From Cryptobacterium curtum DSM 15641 (GTDB lineage: Bacteria > Actinomycetota > Coriobacteriia > Coriobacteriales > Eggerthellaceae): 64,000 bases of DNA. Where the stretch lies: the NCBI RefSeq assembly GCF_000023845.1, contig NC_013170.1, positions 1,156,501 to 1,220,500 of the forward strand. The letters are read 5' to 3'. Each line of letters starts with the position of its first letter. Positions within the stretch are counted from its first letter, which is position 1. The notes beneath the pieces were generated by a model. That model had not been told where the DNA came from. It ran no database searches and worked only from the letters and a program-made list of their open reading frames with translations. A program made the position numbers and the translations under genes. This document shows positions 46,022 through 54,348 of the stretch, one piece after another.

Positions 46022-46798
46022 ATGGAAGCATCAGTTAGCGGCCAGCATGTAAGAATCCAGGGCGAGTCCACGCTTACCCCAGTAAACGACCAACAGGTAA
46101 AAACTCAAGATGAGCTCACCCTTATGATCGATATGCGCGGGATCCACAAGACCTACCTGATGGGTGATGAACCAGTGCACGCGCTCGATGGCATCGACTT
46201 TGCTGTTGCAAAGGGTGAATTCGTTTCGGTTATTGGGGCGTCAGGGTCGGGCAAATCGACGTTAATGAACATTATCGGCTTGCTCGACGTGCCCGACGAA
46301 GGAGCATATTATCTTGCCGGGCGCGATGCCGCATCGCTATCCGATTCGGATGCCGCTCGCATTCGTAACCGGACTATCGGCTTTGTATTTCAGGATTTCA
46401 ACCTGCTCCCCACGATGAACGCCTTCGAAAACGTGCGACTACCCCTGCTCTATCGTGGTATTAAACCAAAAGAAGCAGGAGAGCGGGCGCGCGAGGCACT
46501 TACACGCGTGGGGTTGGGTAACCGGTCGGGTCATCTTCCCGCACAGCTTTCCGGCGGACAACAACAACGCGTTGCTATTGCGCGCGCATTAGCTGGCAAG
46601 CCAGAAGTGCTGCTTGCCGACGAGCCCACGGGCGCACTCGATTCGAAAACAAGCGAAGAAATCATGCAGTTGCTTGAAGCTTCCAATAGCGCCGGGCAAA
46701 CAATCGTGTTCATTACGCATAACCCCGAACTAGCACTGCGCGCCTCGCGTAGCGTGTCCATTTCTGATGGGCATATACAGGAAAGGACCGCCTCATGA
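46022..46798 (+). CDS. MacB-like ABC exporter ATPase with duplicated N-terminus
   Basis: This 258-residue ATPase of the LolD/MacB group has Walker A GASGSGKST near residue 75, the Q-loop FVFQDFN, signature LSGGQQQRVAIARAL and Walker B LLADEPTGALD. Its first 37 residues contain a 16-residue duplication (GQHVRIQGESTLTPVN, then QQVKTQDELTLMID as a diverged copy) before the normal start of the domain. The normal domain could begin at ATG 46123, but that codon has a weaker ribosome site. The stop overlaps the permease ATG. Confidence 0.92.
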   Translation: MEASVSGQHVRIQGESTLTPVNDQQVKTQDELTLMIDMRGIHKTYLMGDEPVHALDGIDFAVAKGEFVSVIGASGSGKSTLMNIIGLLDVPDEGAYYLAGRDAASLSDSDAARIRNRTIGFVFQDFNLLPTMNAFENVRLPLLYRGIKPKEAGERAREALTRVGLGNRSGHLPAQLSGGQQQRVAIARALAGKPEVLLADEPTGALDSKTSEEIMQLLEASNSAGQTIVFITHNPELALRASRSVSISDGHIQERTAS

Positions 46799-47952
46799 AG
46801 CTTGCTCAAACGCTGCGTGAATCATTTTTCAATGTACTGCGTAACAAGCTGCGCACGGCGCTGACTATGCTGGGGCTGATCATTGGCATTGCATCGGTTA
46901 TTGTTCTTGTTGGTATTGGCGATGGGTCAAACCGCGAAGTAGCTGCCCGCATTCAGTCGCTCGGTGGCAACATTATTTCAGCCTATGCCTACAATGGCAG
47001 CGGTTTTAACTACCAGGACATTGAGGGCATTCGATCGCGCTCGAGCATCGGCGCCATCGCTCCTTCAAAAAGTGTCTCCGCTGAAGTTTCTTCGAATCAC
47101 AAGAAAATTGGCCAAGCAAACGTAACTGCTACCGACGAGGAATATCTTGAAGCTCGTAACCTTTCCCTTGCGGAAGGTCGCAACCTTTCTGTCGTTGACC
47201 GCCAAAACAAAAGCAAGGTCTGTGTCGTCGGGGAAAAAGTTGCCAAGGCGATCGGGGGAAATACTCACGCGGTTGGGAAAACACTCAAGATTAATGGTGA
47301 TATCTATACCATCGTGGGCGTTATTAAATCACAGGGTGAATCGATGGGGCTCAACACCGAAAATCTGGTTACTATTCCTCTGTCCACCGCAGCCGACATG
47401 GGAACTGGCTCGTCGTTTAACGAAGCATACGTAAAGGCAGCCAGTGAAGATGATGTCAGCCTAGCAAAATCCGATGTTGAAGCATATCTTTCAACGGAAA
47501 AGAAGCTCAACGCAAATTCCTATGCCATCACAACCCAGGACGAGTTGCTCAATGCCGGGTCGTCAGTTAATCAAACTATGACGGCATTACTTGGCGGTAT
47601 CGCAAGTATTTCGCTCGTGGTAGCTGGTCTCGGTGTTATGAATGTAATGCTTGTGTCAGTAGCCGAACGTGTGCGAGAAATCGGTATCAAAAAGGCTTTG
47701 GGCGCACGACGGATAGACATCATGGGTCAGTTTCTTATGGAAGCTCTTATTATCAGCATCATGGGTGGTATCTGTGGCATTGCAGGCGGACTGGCTTTTG
47801 GATACGCAGCAGGACAAACTGGGCTAGCCTTTGAACCCTCTGCGGGCGTTATTATCATAGCGGCAGCAACAAGCATTGCTATTGGATTGGTATTTGGCCT
47901 TGTACCCTCTTATCGGGCGGCACGACTCAATCCTATCGAGGCTCTACGATAA
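46795..47952 (+). CDS. MacB/FtsX-type ABC permease
   Basis: This 385-residue permease has one N-terminal helix (AMTMLGLIIGIASVIVLVGIG-like region, about residues 20-40), a large outside MacB-core domain and three C-terminal helices, ending in the family tail ARLNPIEALR. It forms an exporter with the preceding ATPase and adaptor, likely for antimicrobial peptides or toxic compounds. It overlaps the ATPase gene by four bases. Confidence 0.92.
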   Translation: MKLAQTLRESFFNVLRNKLRTALTMLGLIIGIASVIVLVGIGDGSNREVAARIQSLGGNIISAYAYNGSGFNYQDIEGIRSRSSIGAIAPSKSVSAEVSSNHKKIGQANVTATDEEYLEARNLSLAEGRNLSVVDRQNKSKVCVVGEKVAKAIGGNTHAVGKTLKINGDIYTIVGVIKSQGESMGLNTENLVTIPLSTAADMGTGSSFNEAYVKAASEDDVSLAKSDVEAYLSTEKKLNANSYAITTQDELLNAGSSVNQTMTALLGGIASISLVVAGLGVMNVMLVSVAERVREIGIKKALGARRIDIMGQFLMEALIISIMGGICGIAGGLAFGYAAGQTGLAFEPSAGVIIIAAATSIAIGLVFGLVPSYRAARLNPIEALR

Positions 47953-47957
47953 TATTC

Positions 47958-47996
47958 ATGTTGCTACTCAACCCTATCGAAGAAGCCCTGCGGTAG
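47958..47996 (+). pseudogene. Remnant duplicate of the permease C-terminus
   Basis: Five bases after the permease stop, a 12-codon frame reads MLLLNPIEEALR and stops. It nearly copies the C-terminal motif LNPIEALR of the permease. It is best explained as the last trace of a second MacB-type permease gene or of a terminal duplication. Confidence 0.45.
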
Positions 47997-48200
47997 TACT
48001 CAATACCGTGCTATCTCGCTATCCTCCATCCTTAAGAAGCGCGACGCACTCAGCAAACCAGCCGTTATCAAGCCTTATAATTATGCTAGGGCTAGGAGCA
48101 TTGCTTCAAAGTAAATGACCGATGCCGATGCTCAAAACCGATACGGTAAAAGAGCCCCATTTCTTTTACAATACCTTCGGTTAAACCAAGGAGTAGCGGC

Positions 48201-49478
48201 ATGCGCGTATGCATTTTTACATTGGGTTCACGGGGAGATGTACAGCCATACCTTGCCCTAGCTCAAGAACTCATTCGCTGTGGACATAAAGCCGTACTTT
48301 GTACGGGCGGCTCTTTTCGCACACTCATTGAATCGCACGGCGTTTCTTTCATAGGAACCAGCTCGGACTTAATGGCCCTTGCAAAAACAGCAGAAGGCAA
48401 AACGGTCATGGAGCATCCTGTCCGCAACTTCCACAAAGCGCTTGCGCTCACTAAAAAGGTGATTAATCCCGCTTATAGAAAAACGTTGCACGAGTTTTTG
48501 GTAACCGCTCAAGACGCTGACTGCATTGTGTATCACCCAAAGGCTCTTGGTGCAGTTGATATCGCGCTTTATTACGACATTCCCTGCATCAGTATGCCGC
48601 CAATACCAACGATATACCCTATCAAGGAATTCGCAAATCTCGCATGCACCACCAGGAACCTTGGACCTTGGTTAAACCGAATGAGTTATCGGATTAATGA
48701 CATGGCAGAGCGCCCGTTAATCAAACTAATAAATGATTTTCGAGTTCATGAGCTTTCTTGGAAACCGCGCAAGCCAGGAATATATACCCTGCACGATGAG
48801 AAGCGGGACATTCCTATCATGTACCCAATAAGCAGTCTGTTGTTTCCAGAAGTAACAAGCTGGAACGATCGGGTATCTTTACCTGGGTTCTTCTACACCG
48901 CTGAAAAAAATAGCAACCTTCCCGATAAGCTGCAGAAATTTCTGAGCAGCGGGCCGCAGCCAATTGCAATAACATTTAGTAGTATGCCGCTGAAGTTGCC
49001 TGATCGGTTTCTTTCTAACCTCGAAGTTGCATTGCAGCAGTCAAATAATCGTGCTGTCTTGTTAACCGGTAATAGCGGAATAGACTGTGACGATACCGAC
49101 AGGATCTGCGTGCTGCCAGAGATGTCACATCAAACACTATTTTCCCATGTGAAGGCTGTGGTTCATCATGGAGGGGTGGGCACTACAGCAGCTGCATTGC
49201 GGGCAGGCATCCCCCAATTGATTATGCCTTTTTCTGTTGATCAACCTTTCTGGGCTAAAAGAATGCAGCTTCTTGGTGTTGGCGTGAACCCACTGAAAGA
49301 AAAGAACGCCACACCAGATCTACTAGTACGCCTGATGCTTGAATTGGAAAGCCCAGCCATAGTTGAAAAGGCTGCTTCAACAGGTAAGATAATTCGTGAA
49401 GAAGATGGGGTCAAAAATGCCACTCATATTATTGAGAACATGGTAGAAAAGTGGCCTTTATCACAAACGAGGAGTTGA
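48201..49478 (+). CDS. GT1-family glycosyltransferase
   Basis: This 425-residue enzyme has the two-Rossmann GT-B fold of the UGT/sterol-glucosyltransferase group. The N-terminal motif is FTLGSRGDVQPYLALAQEL. The donor-site motif is VHHGGVGTTAAALRAGIPQL near residue 318, followed by PFSVDQPFWAKR. It probably glycosylates a lipid or small hydrophobic acceptor; the donor and acceptor are unknown. AAGGAG precedes the ATG. It stands alone. Confidence 0.92.
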   Translation: MRVCIFTLGSRGDVQPYLALAQELIRCGHKAVLCTGGSFRTLIESHGVSFIGTSSDLMALAKTAEGKTVMEHPVRNFHKALALTKKVINPAYRKTLHEFLVTAQDADCIVYHPKALGAVDIALYYDIPCISMPPIPTIYPIKEFANLACTTRNLGPWLNRMSYRINDMAERPLIKLINDFRVHELSWKPRKPGIYTLHDEKRDIPIMYPISSLLFPEVTSWNDRVSLPGFFYTAEKNSNLPDKLQKFLSSGPQPIAITFSSMPLKLPDRFLSNLEVALQQSNNRAVLLTGNSGIDCDDTDRICVLPEMSHQTLFSHVKAVVHHGGVGTTAAALRAGIPQLIMPFSVDQPFWAKRMQLLGVGVNPLKEKNATPDLLVRLMLELESPAIVEKAASTGKIIREEDGVKNATHIIENMVEKWPLSQTRS

Positions 49479-49554
49479 AACCCCCTGCAAGGTCAGCGGG
49501 TGAACTTCTCGGTTGAATTGTATCATTTCTAAACAGTAGGGTAAGGAGTACGCA

Positions 49555-49737
49555 ATGGCTTATAGCAAAGCACAAGGACGGGCAAGCGCAAAATACAATA
49601 AAGAAAAGACCATCACGAAGACGATTCGCTTTAGTCATCATGAACTTGACGTGGTTAAATACCTTGAAGCCCAACCAAATATGTCCGGCTATATCAAAAG
49701 CCTTATTCGTACAGACATGAATCGGACAGCGCACTAA
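49555..49737 (+). CDS. Small basic protein, ribbon-helix-helix-like
   Basis: This 60-residue protein has a basic N-terminus (SKAQGRASAKYNKEKTI) followed by a strand and two helices (IRFSHHELDVVKYLEAQPN, SGYIKSLIRTDM), the layout of a ribbon-helix-helix regulator. TAAGGAG precedes the ATG. It lies at the left edge of the phage-like island. The function is unknown. Confidence 0.72.
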   Translation: MAYSKAQGRASAKYNKEKTITKTIRFSHHELDVVKYLEAQPNMSGYIKSLIRTDMNRTAH

Positions 49738-49782
49738 ACAAAACCTGTATGAGCCCACATTGTCGTGCGAACTAGAAATATG

Positions 49783-49807
49783 AAAAAGCCCCGACAGTGC
49801 GGCTTTA
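49783..49807 (-). terminator. Rho-independent terminator after the YjcQ gene
   Basis: On the minus strand a hairpin (AAAGCCG with CGGGGCTTT) is followed by a U-rich tract (TTTTTCATATTT). It overlaps the last codons of the YjcQ-family gene and ends that operon. Confidence 0.65.
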
Positions 49808-50164
49808 CAAGAGCCCCTTTGTGGCCTCCATCAGTATGGGGAGGCTCTCCGTAAAGGCTGAGCCGAGAAGATGAGCAGCCTCTCGCATCTTTGCGTTGTC
49901 GCGTAGATACTGCGCGCCCCTCTGTGTGATGCCGAAGTCTGTACCGGCAGTAACCTCACTAGTACCGTCGTAGTATGTCTCGACGCTAACGCCGACTATC
50001 AACCCGTCGGCTACCATTGAACGGGCTACCATCGCCCAGTACACACTGCCAGCCTTTGAAATCTCGCGGGCTTTGGCGATACTCGGAGCTACATCAGCCT
50101 TAGCGCACGCCATGATATAGGCGAGCACCTTGTAGACAATCACGTCGAAATCGTCGGATGACAT
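49805..50164 (-). CDS. YjcQ-family phage-like protein
   Basis: This 119-residue protein resembles the YjcQ family of small proteins common in prophages and mobile islands (DDFDVIVYKVLAYIMACAK at the start, winged-helix-like middle, GITQRGAQYLRDN). The function is unknown. It begins seven bases after the 66-residue acidic protein gene. A truncated relative is present about 1.1 kb away. Confidence 0.75.
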   Translation of the reverse strand: MSSDDFDVIVYKVLAYIMACAKADVAPSIAKAREISKAGSVYWAMVARSMVADGLIVGVSVETYYDGTSEVTAGTDFGITQRGAQYLRDNAKMREAAHLLGSAFTESLPILMEATKGLL

Positions 50165-50171
50165 GGCTTAA

Positions 50172-50372
50172 CTACCACATTTCGTCGGGAGACTGGCGAT
50201 GAAGCTCTTCTATCTCTTCTGTCTCCCGCTCATACCACTCAAGATATTCAGGTGACGCGTGGCGACGTATATAATCATCTGCGGATATATCTTCATCGCA
50301 GTTAATCCACCCTTTACCCAACTTCATATTCTCTTCTTGGTATCGTTCATCTATGTAGTAACTTATCGCCAT
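50172..50372 (-). CDS. Small acidic protein of the phage-like island
   Basis: This 66-residue protein is rich in Glu, Tyr and Asp (EYLEWYERETEEIEELH). The ATG at 50372 is preceded by GAGG; a longer frame begins at TTG 50453 overlapping the antitoxin stop. It could be the partner of the ribbon-helix-helix protein, but it does not resemble a RelE or other toxin I recognise. Confidence 0.55.
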   Translation of the reverse strand: MAISYYIDERYQEENMKLGKGWINCDEDISADDYIRRHASPEYLEWYERETEEIEELHRQSPDEMW

Positions 50373-50449
50373 TGTTCCGCGAACCTCCTCGCGACTGCCT
50401 TGGTAAACGGTCGAGCTTGCACAGCGTGTTATCTGCAACCTTTGAGAAC

Positions 50450-50686
50450 TCAATTCTCCAAGCCACAGTGTGCCCTCATCTCGTCAAGGCTGTAAGTCTC
50501 AAGCCTTCCCGCACGACAGGCCTTAATCTGCCTGAGAACCCCGTATTCATACTCCAGACGGTCGATCGACTCAGCAAGAACTTCGTTAATATAAAAGCTC
50601 CTCAACCTGCCTGTTTCCTTTACAAGTTGCATATATCGATCATTTAGATCACTCGGGATTCTTATGGATACCATTACCGTGCCCAT
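50450..50686 (-). CDS. Ribbon-helix-helix antitoxin-like protein
   Basis: This 78-residue protein begins with a ribbon-helix-helix pattern (VSIRIPSDLNDRYMQLVKET) and ends with a region that could wrap a toxin (RLETYSLDEMRAHCGLEN). It resembles RelB/CopG-type antitoxins. GAAGGAGA precedes the ATG at 50686. No recognisable toxin follows; the next frames are short. It may be an orphan regulator. Confidence 0.65.
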   Translation of the reverse strand: MGTVMVSIRIPSDLNDRYMQLVKETGRLRSFYINEVLAESIDRLEYEYGVLRQIKACRAGRLETYSLDEMRAHCGLEN

Positions 50687-50816
50687 AAGACTCTCCTTCA
50701 TAACTGTATTGCGTGCATCTAATGTAGCATAGGTAGTTGGGCTACTAGTCCGAATAGCGTTGCTCCAAAATCTAAACGGCAAATGGTTGACGATATTTTG
50801 TACGAATGAAAGAAGC

Positions 50817-50883
50817 GCAAGCAGTAGCACAGAATGGAGCACCCTTGATTGAGGAGACTCCGGTTCGAATCCGGGCGCTTGTG
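50817..50883 (+). pseudogene. Degenerate tRNA-like sequence
   Basis: This 67-base stretch contains a good D-arm box (TAGCACAGAATGG) and a perfect T-arm (TCCGG-TTCGAAT-CCGGG). The putative acceptor strands GCAAGCA and CGCTTGT pair in six of seven positions, including one G-U pair. The D stem has an A-A mismatch and the anticodon arm is shortened to about three pairs, making the molecule about seven bases too short. No CCA is encoded. It is probably a tRNA pseudogene or an attachment-site remnant. Confidence 0.45.
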
Positions 50884-50928
50884 CATATCTGAATCGTCAA
50901 TCTAGAGCAGCTTCTATAGTCGACCAAC

Positions 50929-51192
50929 TCAGGAATTAATCCATACACTCCCTTCGGAGATAACCTCTCCCACATCTTCGGCATCAGCGTCGAGATTGAA
51001 AAATATGGGAGCATAGTTTAGTGCTTGAGCGTCAGACTTCCTAATCACAATTGGGCTGTAATCGCCGCCCATTCGTTTAATTCCATCATTGTGAACGAAT
51101 ACAAAATACTTCTTATACTCCTCGTAATGATTAATGCGGTGCGGGTATTTTTCCTGAGCGATTTTTAACGCCTTATCAAAAGACACTACCAT
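50929..51192 (-). CDS. Small protein of the phage-like island
   Basis: This 87-residue protein (FDKALKIAQEKYPHRINHYEEYKKYFVF start) is similar in pattern to immunity-like or YrhB-type small proteins. It starts with ATG in an overlap with the truncated YjcQ fragment. The function is unknown. Confidence 0.55.
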   Translation of the reverse strand: MVVSFDKALKIAQEKYPHRINHYEEYKKYFVFVHNDGIKRMGGDYSPIVIRKSDAQALNYAPIFFNLDADAEDVGEVISEGSVWINS

Positions 51193-51274
51193 TGTTTATA
51201 CCTTCTGTCTTAGCACACGCCATGATATAGATAAGTACCTTGTATACAATTACGGCGAAATCATCAGCGAACAT
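51176..51274 (-). pseudogene. Truncated second YjcQ copy
   Basis: A 32-codon frame starts MFADDFAVIVYKVLIYIMAC and ends after an unrelated tail. Its first 22 residues match the start of the intact YjcQ-family protein at 50164, and the DNA is similar around its start (50099-50165 against 51208-51277). The rest has been replaced by the 87-residue gene. This shows an island duplication with later loss. Confidence 0.6.
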
Positions 51275-51276
51275 GG

Positions 51277-51411
51277 CTACTTTTCACTTTCCGAGTATTC
51301 GGGCAGACGAACAGGATCCTCAAAGTTTCCACCGTTTCGAGCGATAACCTCTCGGGCTTCCTCTTCGATGATCTCTCCATACGACTTTATTATGTCCGAG
51401 GTAAAGGACAT
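51277..51411 (-). CDS. Possible 44-residue acidic protein
   Basis: A short frame from ATG 51411 encodes MSFTSDIIKSYGEIIEEEAR and a tail ending LPEYSESEK. It stops two bases before the truncated YjcQ fragment, the same gene order as in the intact YjcQ unit. No ribosome site is clear. It may be real or a remnant. Confidence 0.35.
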   Translation of the reverse strand: MSFTSDIIKSYGEIIEEEAREVIARNGGNFEDPVRLPEYSESEK

Positions 51412-51872
51412 AAGTCAGGAAATCGTCCGTACCCTCATCCCGAATAATCGATGCAACTTGCAAGATAAAACTAGGGCAGAACCACTTTCGCAATCCCGCC
51501 CTGCAAAGTGTGACACCCCGCTACACGGTCACATTGACCGATGGCAGGAAGGTGAAAATCACTATCACCATCCCTGCTAAATAGCGGAAACCTCGGGCGA
51601 GGGGTCAACTAACACAATACCCCCGCACGAGGTGGTCACACAAATTGTACCCCGGCGAAAGGACAATGTCATGAACAGCAAAGCTGGATCACCAATCAGA
51701 ACGACACTGCTCCAAAACCGTGAATTGAATGGGGTTACAAAACAACCAAGAGACCAAACAAACTCGCAAAACAGAGAATGAATGAACTCGTAAAGTTACA
51801 AGAACGTAAACCTTAAACGGAAAGTAATTGAGCGACGTATAATCGACTCGGAGATCATACCAAGGAGTGGTT
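51412..51872 (+). other. Gene-poor region with decayed coding remnants
   Basis: These 461 bases hold no confident gene. A plus-strand frame ending at 51584 (TPRYTVTLTDGRKVKITITI, then PAK) looks like the C-terminus of a lost protein. A 36-codon frame at 51671-51781 has the ribosome site AAAGGA but no recognisable product. CCTCG-GG-CGAGG near 51590 is a small perfect dyad. Confidence 0.35.
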
Positions 51873-52766
51873 ATGCAACAATACGATGTCCTAGTTATTG
51901 GCGCAGGTCCAGCAGGTATTAGCGCTGCTGTCTATGCTGCTAGTCGCGGCAAGCAAGTTGGTTTATTTGAAGCGCAGGCTGTGGGCGGCATGATTGGACG
52001 CGTTTCTACCGTAACCCATTACGCAAGTGTCGCGAGCGGTGAAACAGGCGCACAGTTTGCTCGCAGGCTCGAAGAGCAAGCGATCGATGCAGGTGTTGAC
52101 ATTATCAGAGAGCGCGTTGTACTCGCTAAACTCACAGATGAAGAAAAGTCTGTTACCACCACTGCTGGGAAAACCTTTGGTGCACCACGCATCATCCTTG
52201 CCAACGGCCTAAAGAAGCGAGAGCTCGGCATTCCTGGCGAAAAGCTTGCTTGCAAAAGCGCTCAATTTGAAGCTGGAAAGTTCCAGAGCAAAAACGTGTA
52301 TGTAATCGGCGGCGCTGACGGCGCTGTTAAAGAAGCCCTGTATCTGGCGCGCTTCGCAAAGAAAGTCTCGATCATCTGCGTCGAAGATGAACTTGCGTGC
52401 ATTTCTCAATTTAGAGAACCAGCACTGTCTGCAAACAATATTGAAATTATCCCTTCTTCCCGCGTAACGGCGCTTGATGGCAAAGGAATCGTCGAGCGGC
52501 TTCATATCGAATCACTCCACAGCGGACAGACAACTGAAATTGACGATCCAGGCTGCGGTGTCTTCGTGTTTGCCGGCGGCACCCCCGACACGGCACTCTA
52601 TACTGGTCAGATAGAACTGGATAACGGATTTATCCAAGTAAACGAAGAAATGGCGACAAGTTTGCCAGGTGTTTGGGCTGCTGGGGATATCCGTGTTAAG
52701 CAGGTGCGTCAGGTTGCAACTGCGGTGGCTGATGGTGCCATCGCCGGTATTAACGCGGCGCGCTAA
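51873..52766 (+). CDS. Thioredoxin-reductase-like flavoprotein lacking the CxxC motif
   Basis: This 297-residue protein has both Rossmann motifs of thioredoxin reductases: FAD-binding GAGPAGISAAVYAA near the N-terminus and NADPH-type VIGGADGAVKEALYL near residue 145. The C-terminal FAD motif is GVWAAGDIR. Where true enzymes have CATC just before the second motif, it has SAQFEAGKF, so dithiol chemistry of the usual kind is not possible. It may be a ferredoxin or flavin-linked reductase. The ATG at 51873 has AAGGAG at five bases. Confidence 0.85.
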   Translation: MQQYDVLVIGAGPAGISAAVYAASRGKQVGLFEAQAVGGMIGRVSTVTHYASVASGETGAQFARRLEEQAIDAGVDIIRERVVLAKLTDEEKSVTTTAGKTFGAPRIILANGLKKRELGIPGEKLACKSAQFEAGKFQSKNVYVIGGADGAVKEALYLARFAKKVSIICVEDELACISQFREPALSANNIEIIPSSRVTALDGKGIVERLHIESLHSGQTTEIDDPGCGVFVFAGGTPDTALYTGQIELDNGFIQVNEEMATSLPGVWAAGDIRVKQVRQVATAVADGAIAGINAAR

Positions 52767-52875
52767 ACGCAAGCGGAAACCCCGTAATACGATAAGCTCA
52801 ATTAACTGCTAAACAAATTAACTCGTCAGATAAGGGTATAGTGGATGGTCTGAAACACCATCAGATAGGAGTGCT

Positions 52876-54198
52876 GTGAAAAACGACCGCAAGACTGCAT
52901 ATCAAGGTAAGCACGCAGTGTCGCCTGGACCCTCTCAAGTCTCCTCGACAACGCCAGTTGTCCCTTTACGTCCTTCCATTGAAAAAGGCAAGAAATCCAG
53001 TTCACTTACTCGTCGTGGGTTTGTAGCACTCGGCAGTGTGGCCGTAGTAGGTATCGCGGGTGGCTTTATCTACACGCACCGATCGGTCGCCCTTACCCTT
53101 AATGGATCACCCATCAGCGTTCCTGTCGGCATAACTGCTCAAGAGCTCATAGATTCTCAGGGTCTTTCCCCTCAACCGGGCAATCTTATCTCTGTTTCTG
53201 GCAATACGCTCACGCAAGGGGCTGGCGATGCGTTTTCGCTGACGGTTGACAATAAACTCTTTTCCAAAGAAGAAGCAGCAAACTGGCATGCCGCAGGAGG
53301 CGAAACGGTCGAAATTGGCAACGGTGCTGACATCATGGAAGATTACGATGTCACAATCGAAGAAACACAGCCCAAGCTCGAAACGACCGGCATTAAAGGC
53401 GGTGCTGTTCGCTACGTGTCTCAGTGGGGCAAAGTTGGGAAAAAGGAAATCCGCACGGGCAAAAAATCAGGCGAGGTTGCCGATGGGGACGTGCTGCAAG
53501 AAGCGCAAAATTGCATTATTACCAATTGCAATATCACCCCTGATAACAATCAGAAAGTCGTGGGTATCTCCTTTGATGACGGCCCCAGTAGTTTTACGCA
53601 AGACTATCTTGATATCCTCGCTGACCGCAATGTAAGTGCCACCTTTTTCAATATTGGCAAGAATGTTGATAGCTTGTCGGATATCCCACCAAAGGTCATC
53701 GCAGCTGGTCACCATATTGCAAGCCACACATATTCACACCCGTTCCTTACTAAAGATACTCCCGAAGAAGTAAGGAATGAACTCTCGCAGGCAGCTGAAT
53801 CCATCAAGCAGGCAACCGGCGTAGAAACCACCATGCTACGCCCACCCTACGGTGACTTCGATATGAATTCGTGGCTTGCAAGCGGCGGGCTTATCTCATC
53901 AGAGATTCTCTGGAACCAGGACACCTTGGATTGGAAACAACCTGGCGTCGACAAAATTGTTTCGAATGCTCTTTCTGGCATTAAACCAGGCGCTATTATT
54001 CTTATGCACGATGGTGGCGGTAAGCGCGACCAAGACCTTGAAGCCCTGCCCAAGATTATCGATTCACTGATGGCAGATGGCTACCGCGTACTCAGCGTCA
54101 ACGACCTTATGAAGACCGACAGCTCTATTCCTGCTGATATCGCCGATGGCACCGCGAGGATGCCTGACGACGCTGTGTGGCCCACTGAACTTGCATAG
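52876..54198 (+). CDS. Secreted polysaccharide deacetylase with Tat-type signal
   Basis: This 440-residue protein has a twin-arginine-like signal (TRRGFVALGSVAVVGIAGG) near residue 48, preceded by a long basic N-terminus. A domain of about 130 residues similar to G5/ubiquitin-like wall domains (VALTLNGSPISVPVG) precedes the NodB catalytic domain from about residue 230. Catalytic motifs are SFDDGPS, the metal ligand pair ASHTYSH, RPPYGDF and LMHDGGG. It probably deacetylates peptidoglycan or another wall glycan. Start is GTG with TAGGAG upstream. Confidence 0.9.
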   Translation: MKNDRKTAYQGKHAVSPGPSQVSSTTPVVPLRPSIEKGKKSSSLTRRGFVALGSVAVVGIAGGFIYTHRSVALTLNGSPISVPVGITAQELIDSQGLSPQPGNLISVSGNTLTQGAGDAFSLTVDNKLFSKEEAANWHAAGGETVEIGNGADIMEDYDVTIEETQPKLETTGIKGGAVRYVSQWGKVGKKEIRTGKKSGEVADGDVLQEAQNCIITNCNITPDNNQKVVGISFDDGPSSFTQDYLDILADRNVSATFFNIGKNVDSLSDIPPKVIAAGHHIASHTYSHPFLTKDTPEEVRNELSQAAESIKQATGVETTMLRPPYGDFDMNSWLASGGLISSEILWNQDTLDWKQPGVDKIVSNALSGIKPGAIILMHDGGGKRDQDLEALPKIIDSLMADGYRVLSVNDLMKTDSSIPADIADGTARMPDDAVWPTELA

Positions 54199-54348
54199 GC
54201 TAAATCTTGCTAAGCCGAAGATGGAGCTTTACTTGCGCTGAGATCGCATAATTCTTATCGGTTGGCCATGCGCAACAGTAATTGTTACGCCCTTAGTATC
54301 CCACTAAGCGATTGCAACTGCGCGCCGTATGCGCTGCTCATAACCCAT

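Noticed and set aside
50172-50453. RelE-type toxin starting at TTG 50453
   Set aside because: The extra N-terminal part is not protein-like for RelE, the start lacks a ribosome site, and the better ATG at 50372 gives an acidic protein unlike toxins.
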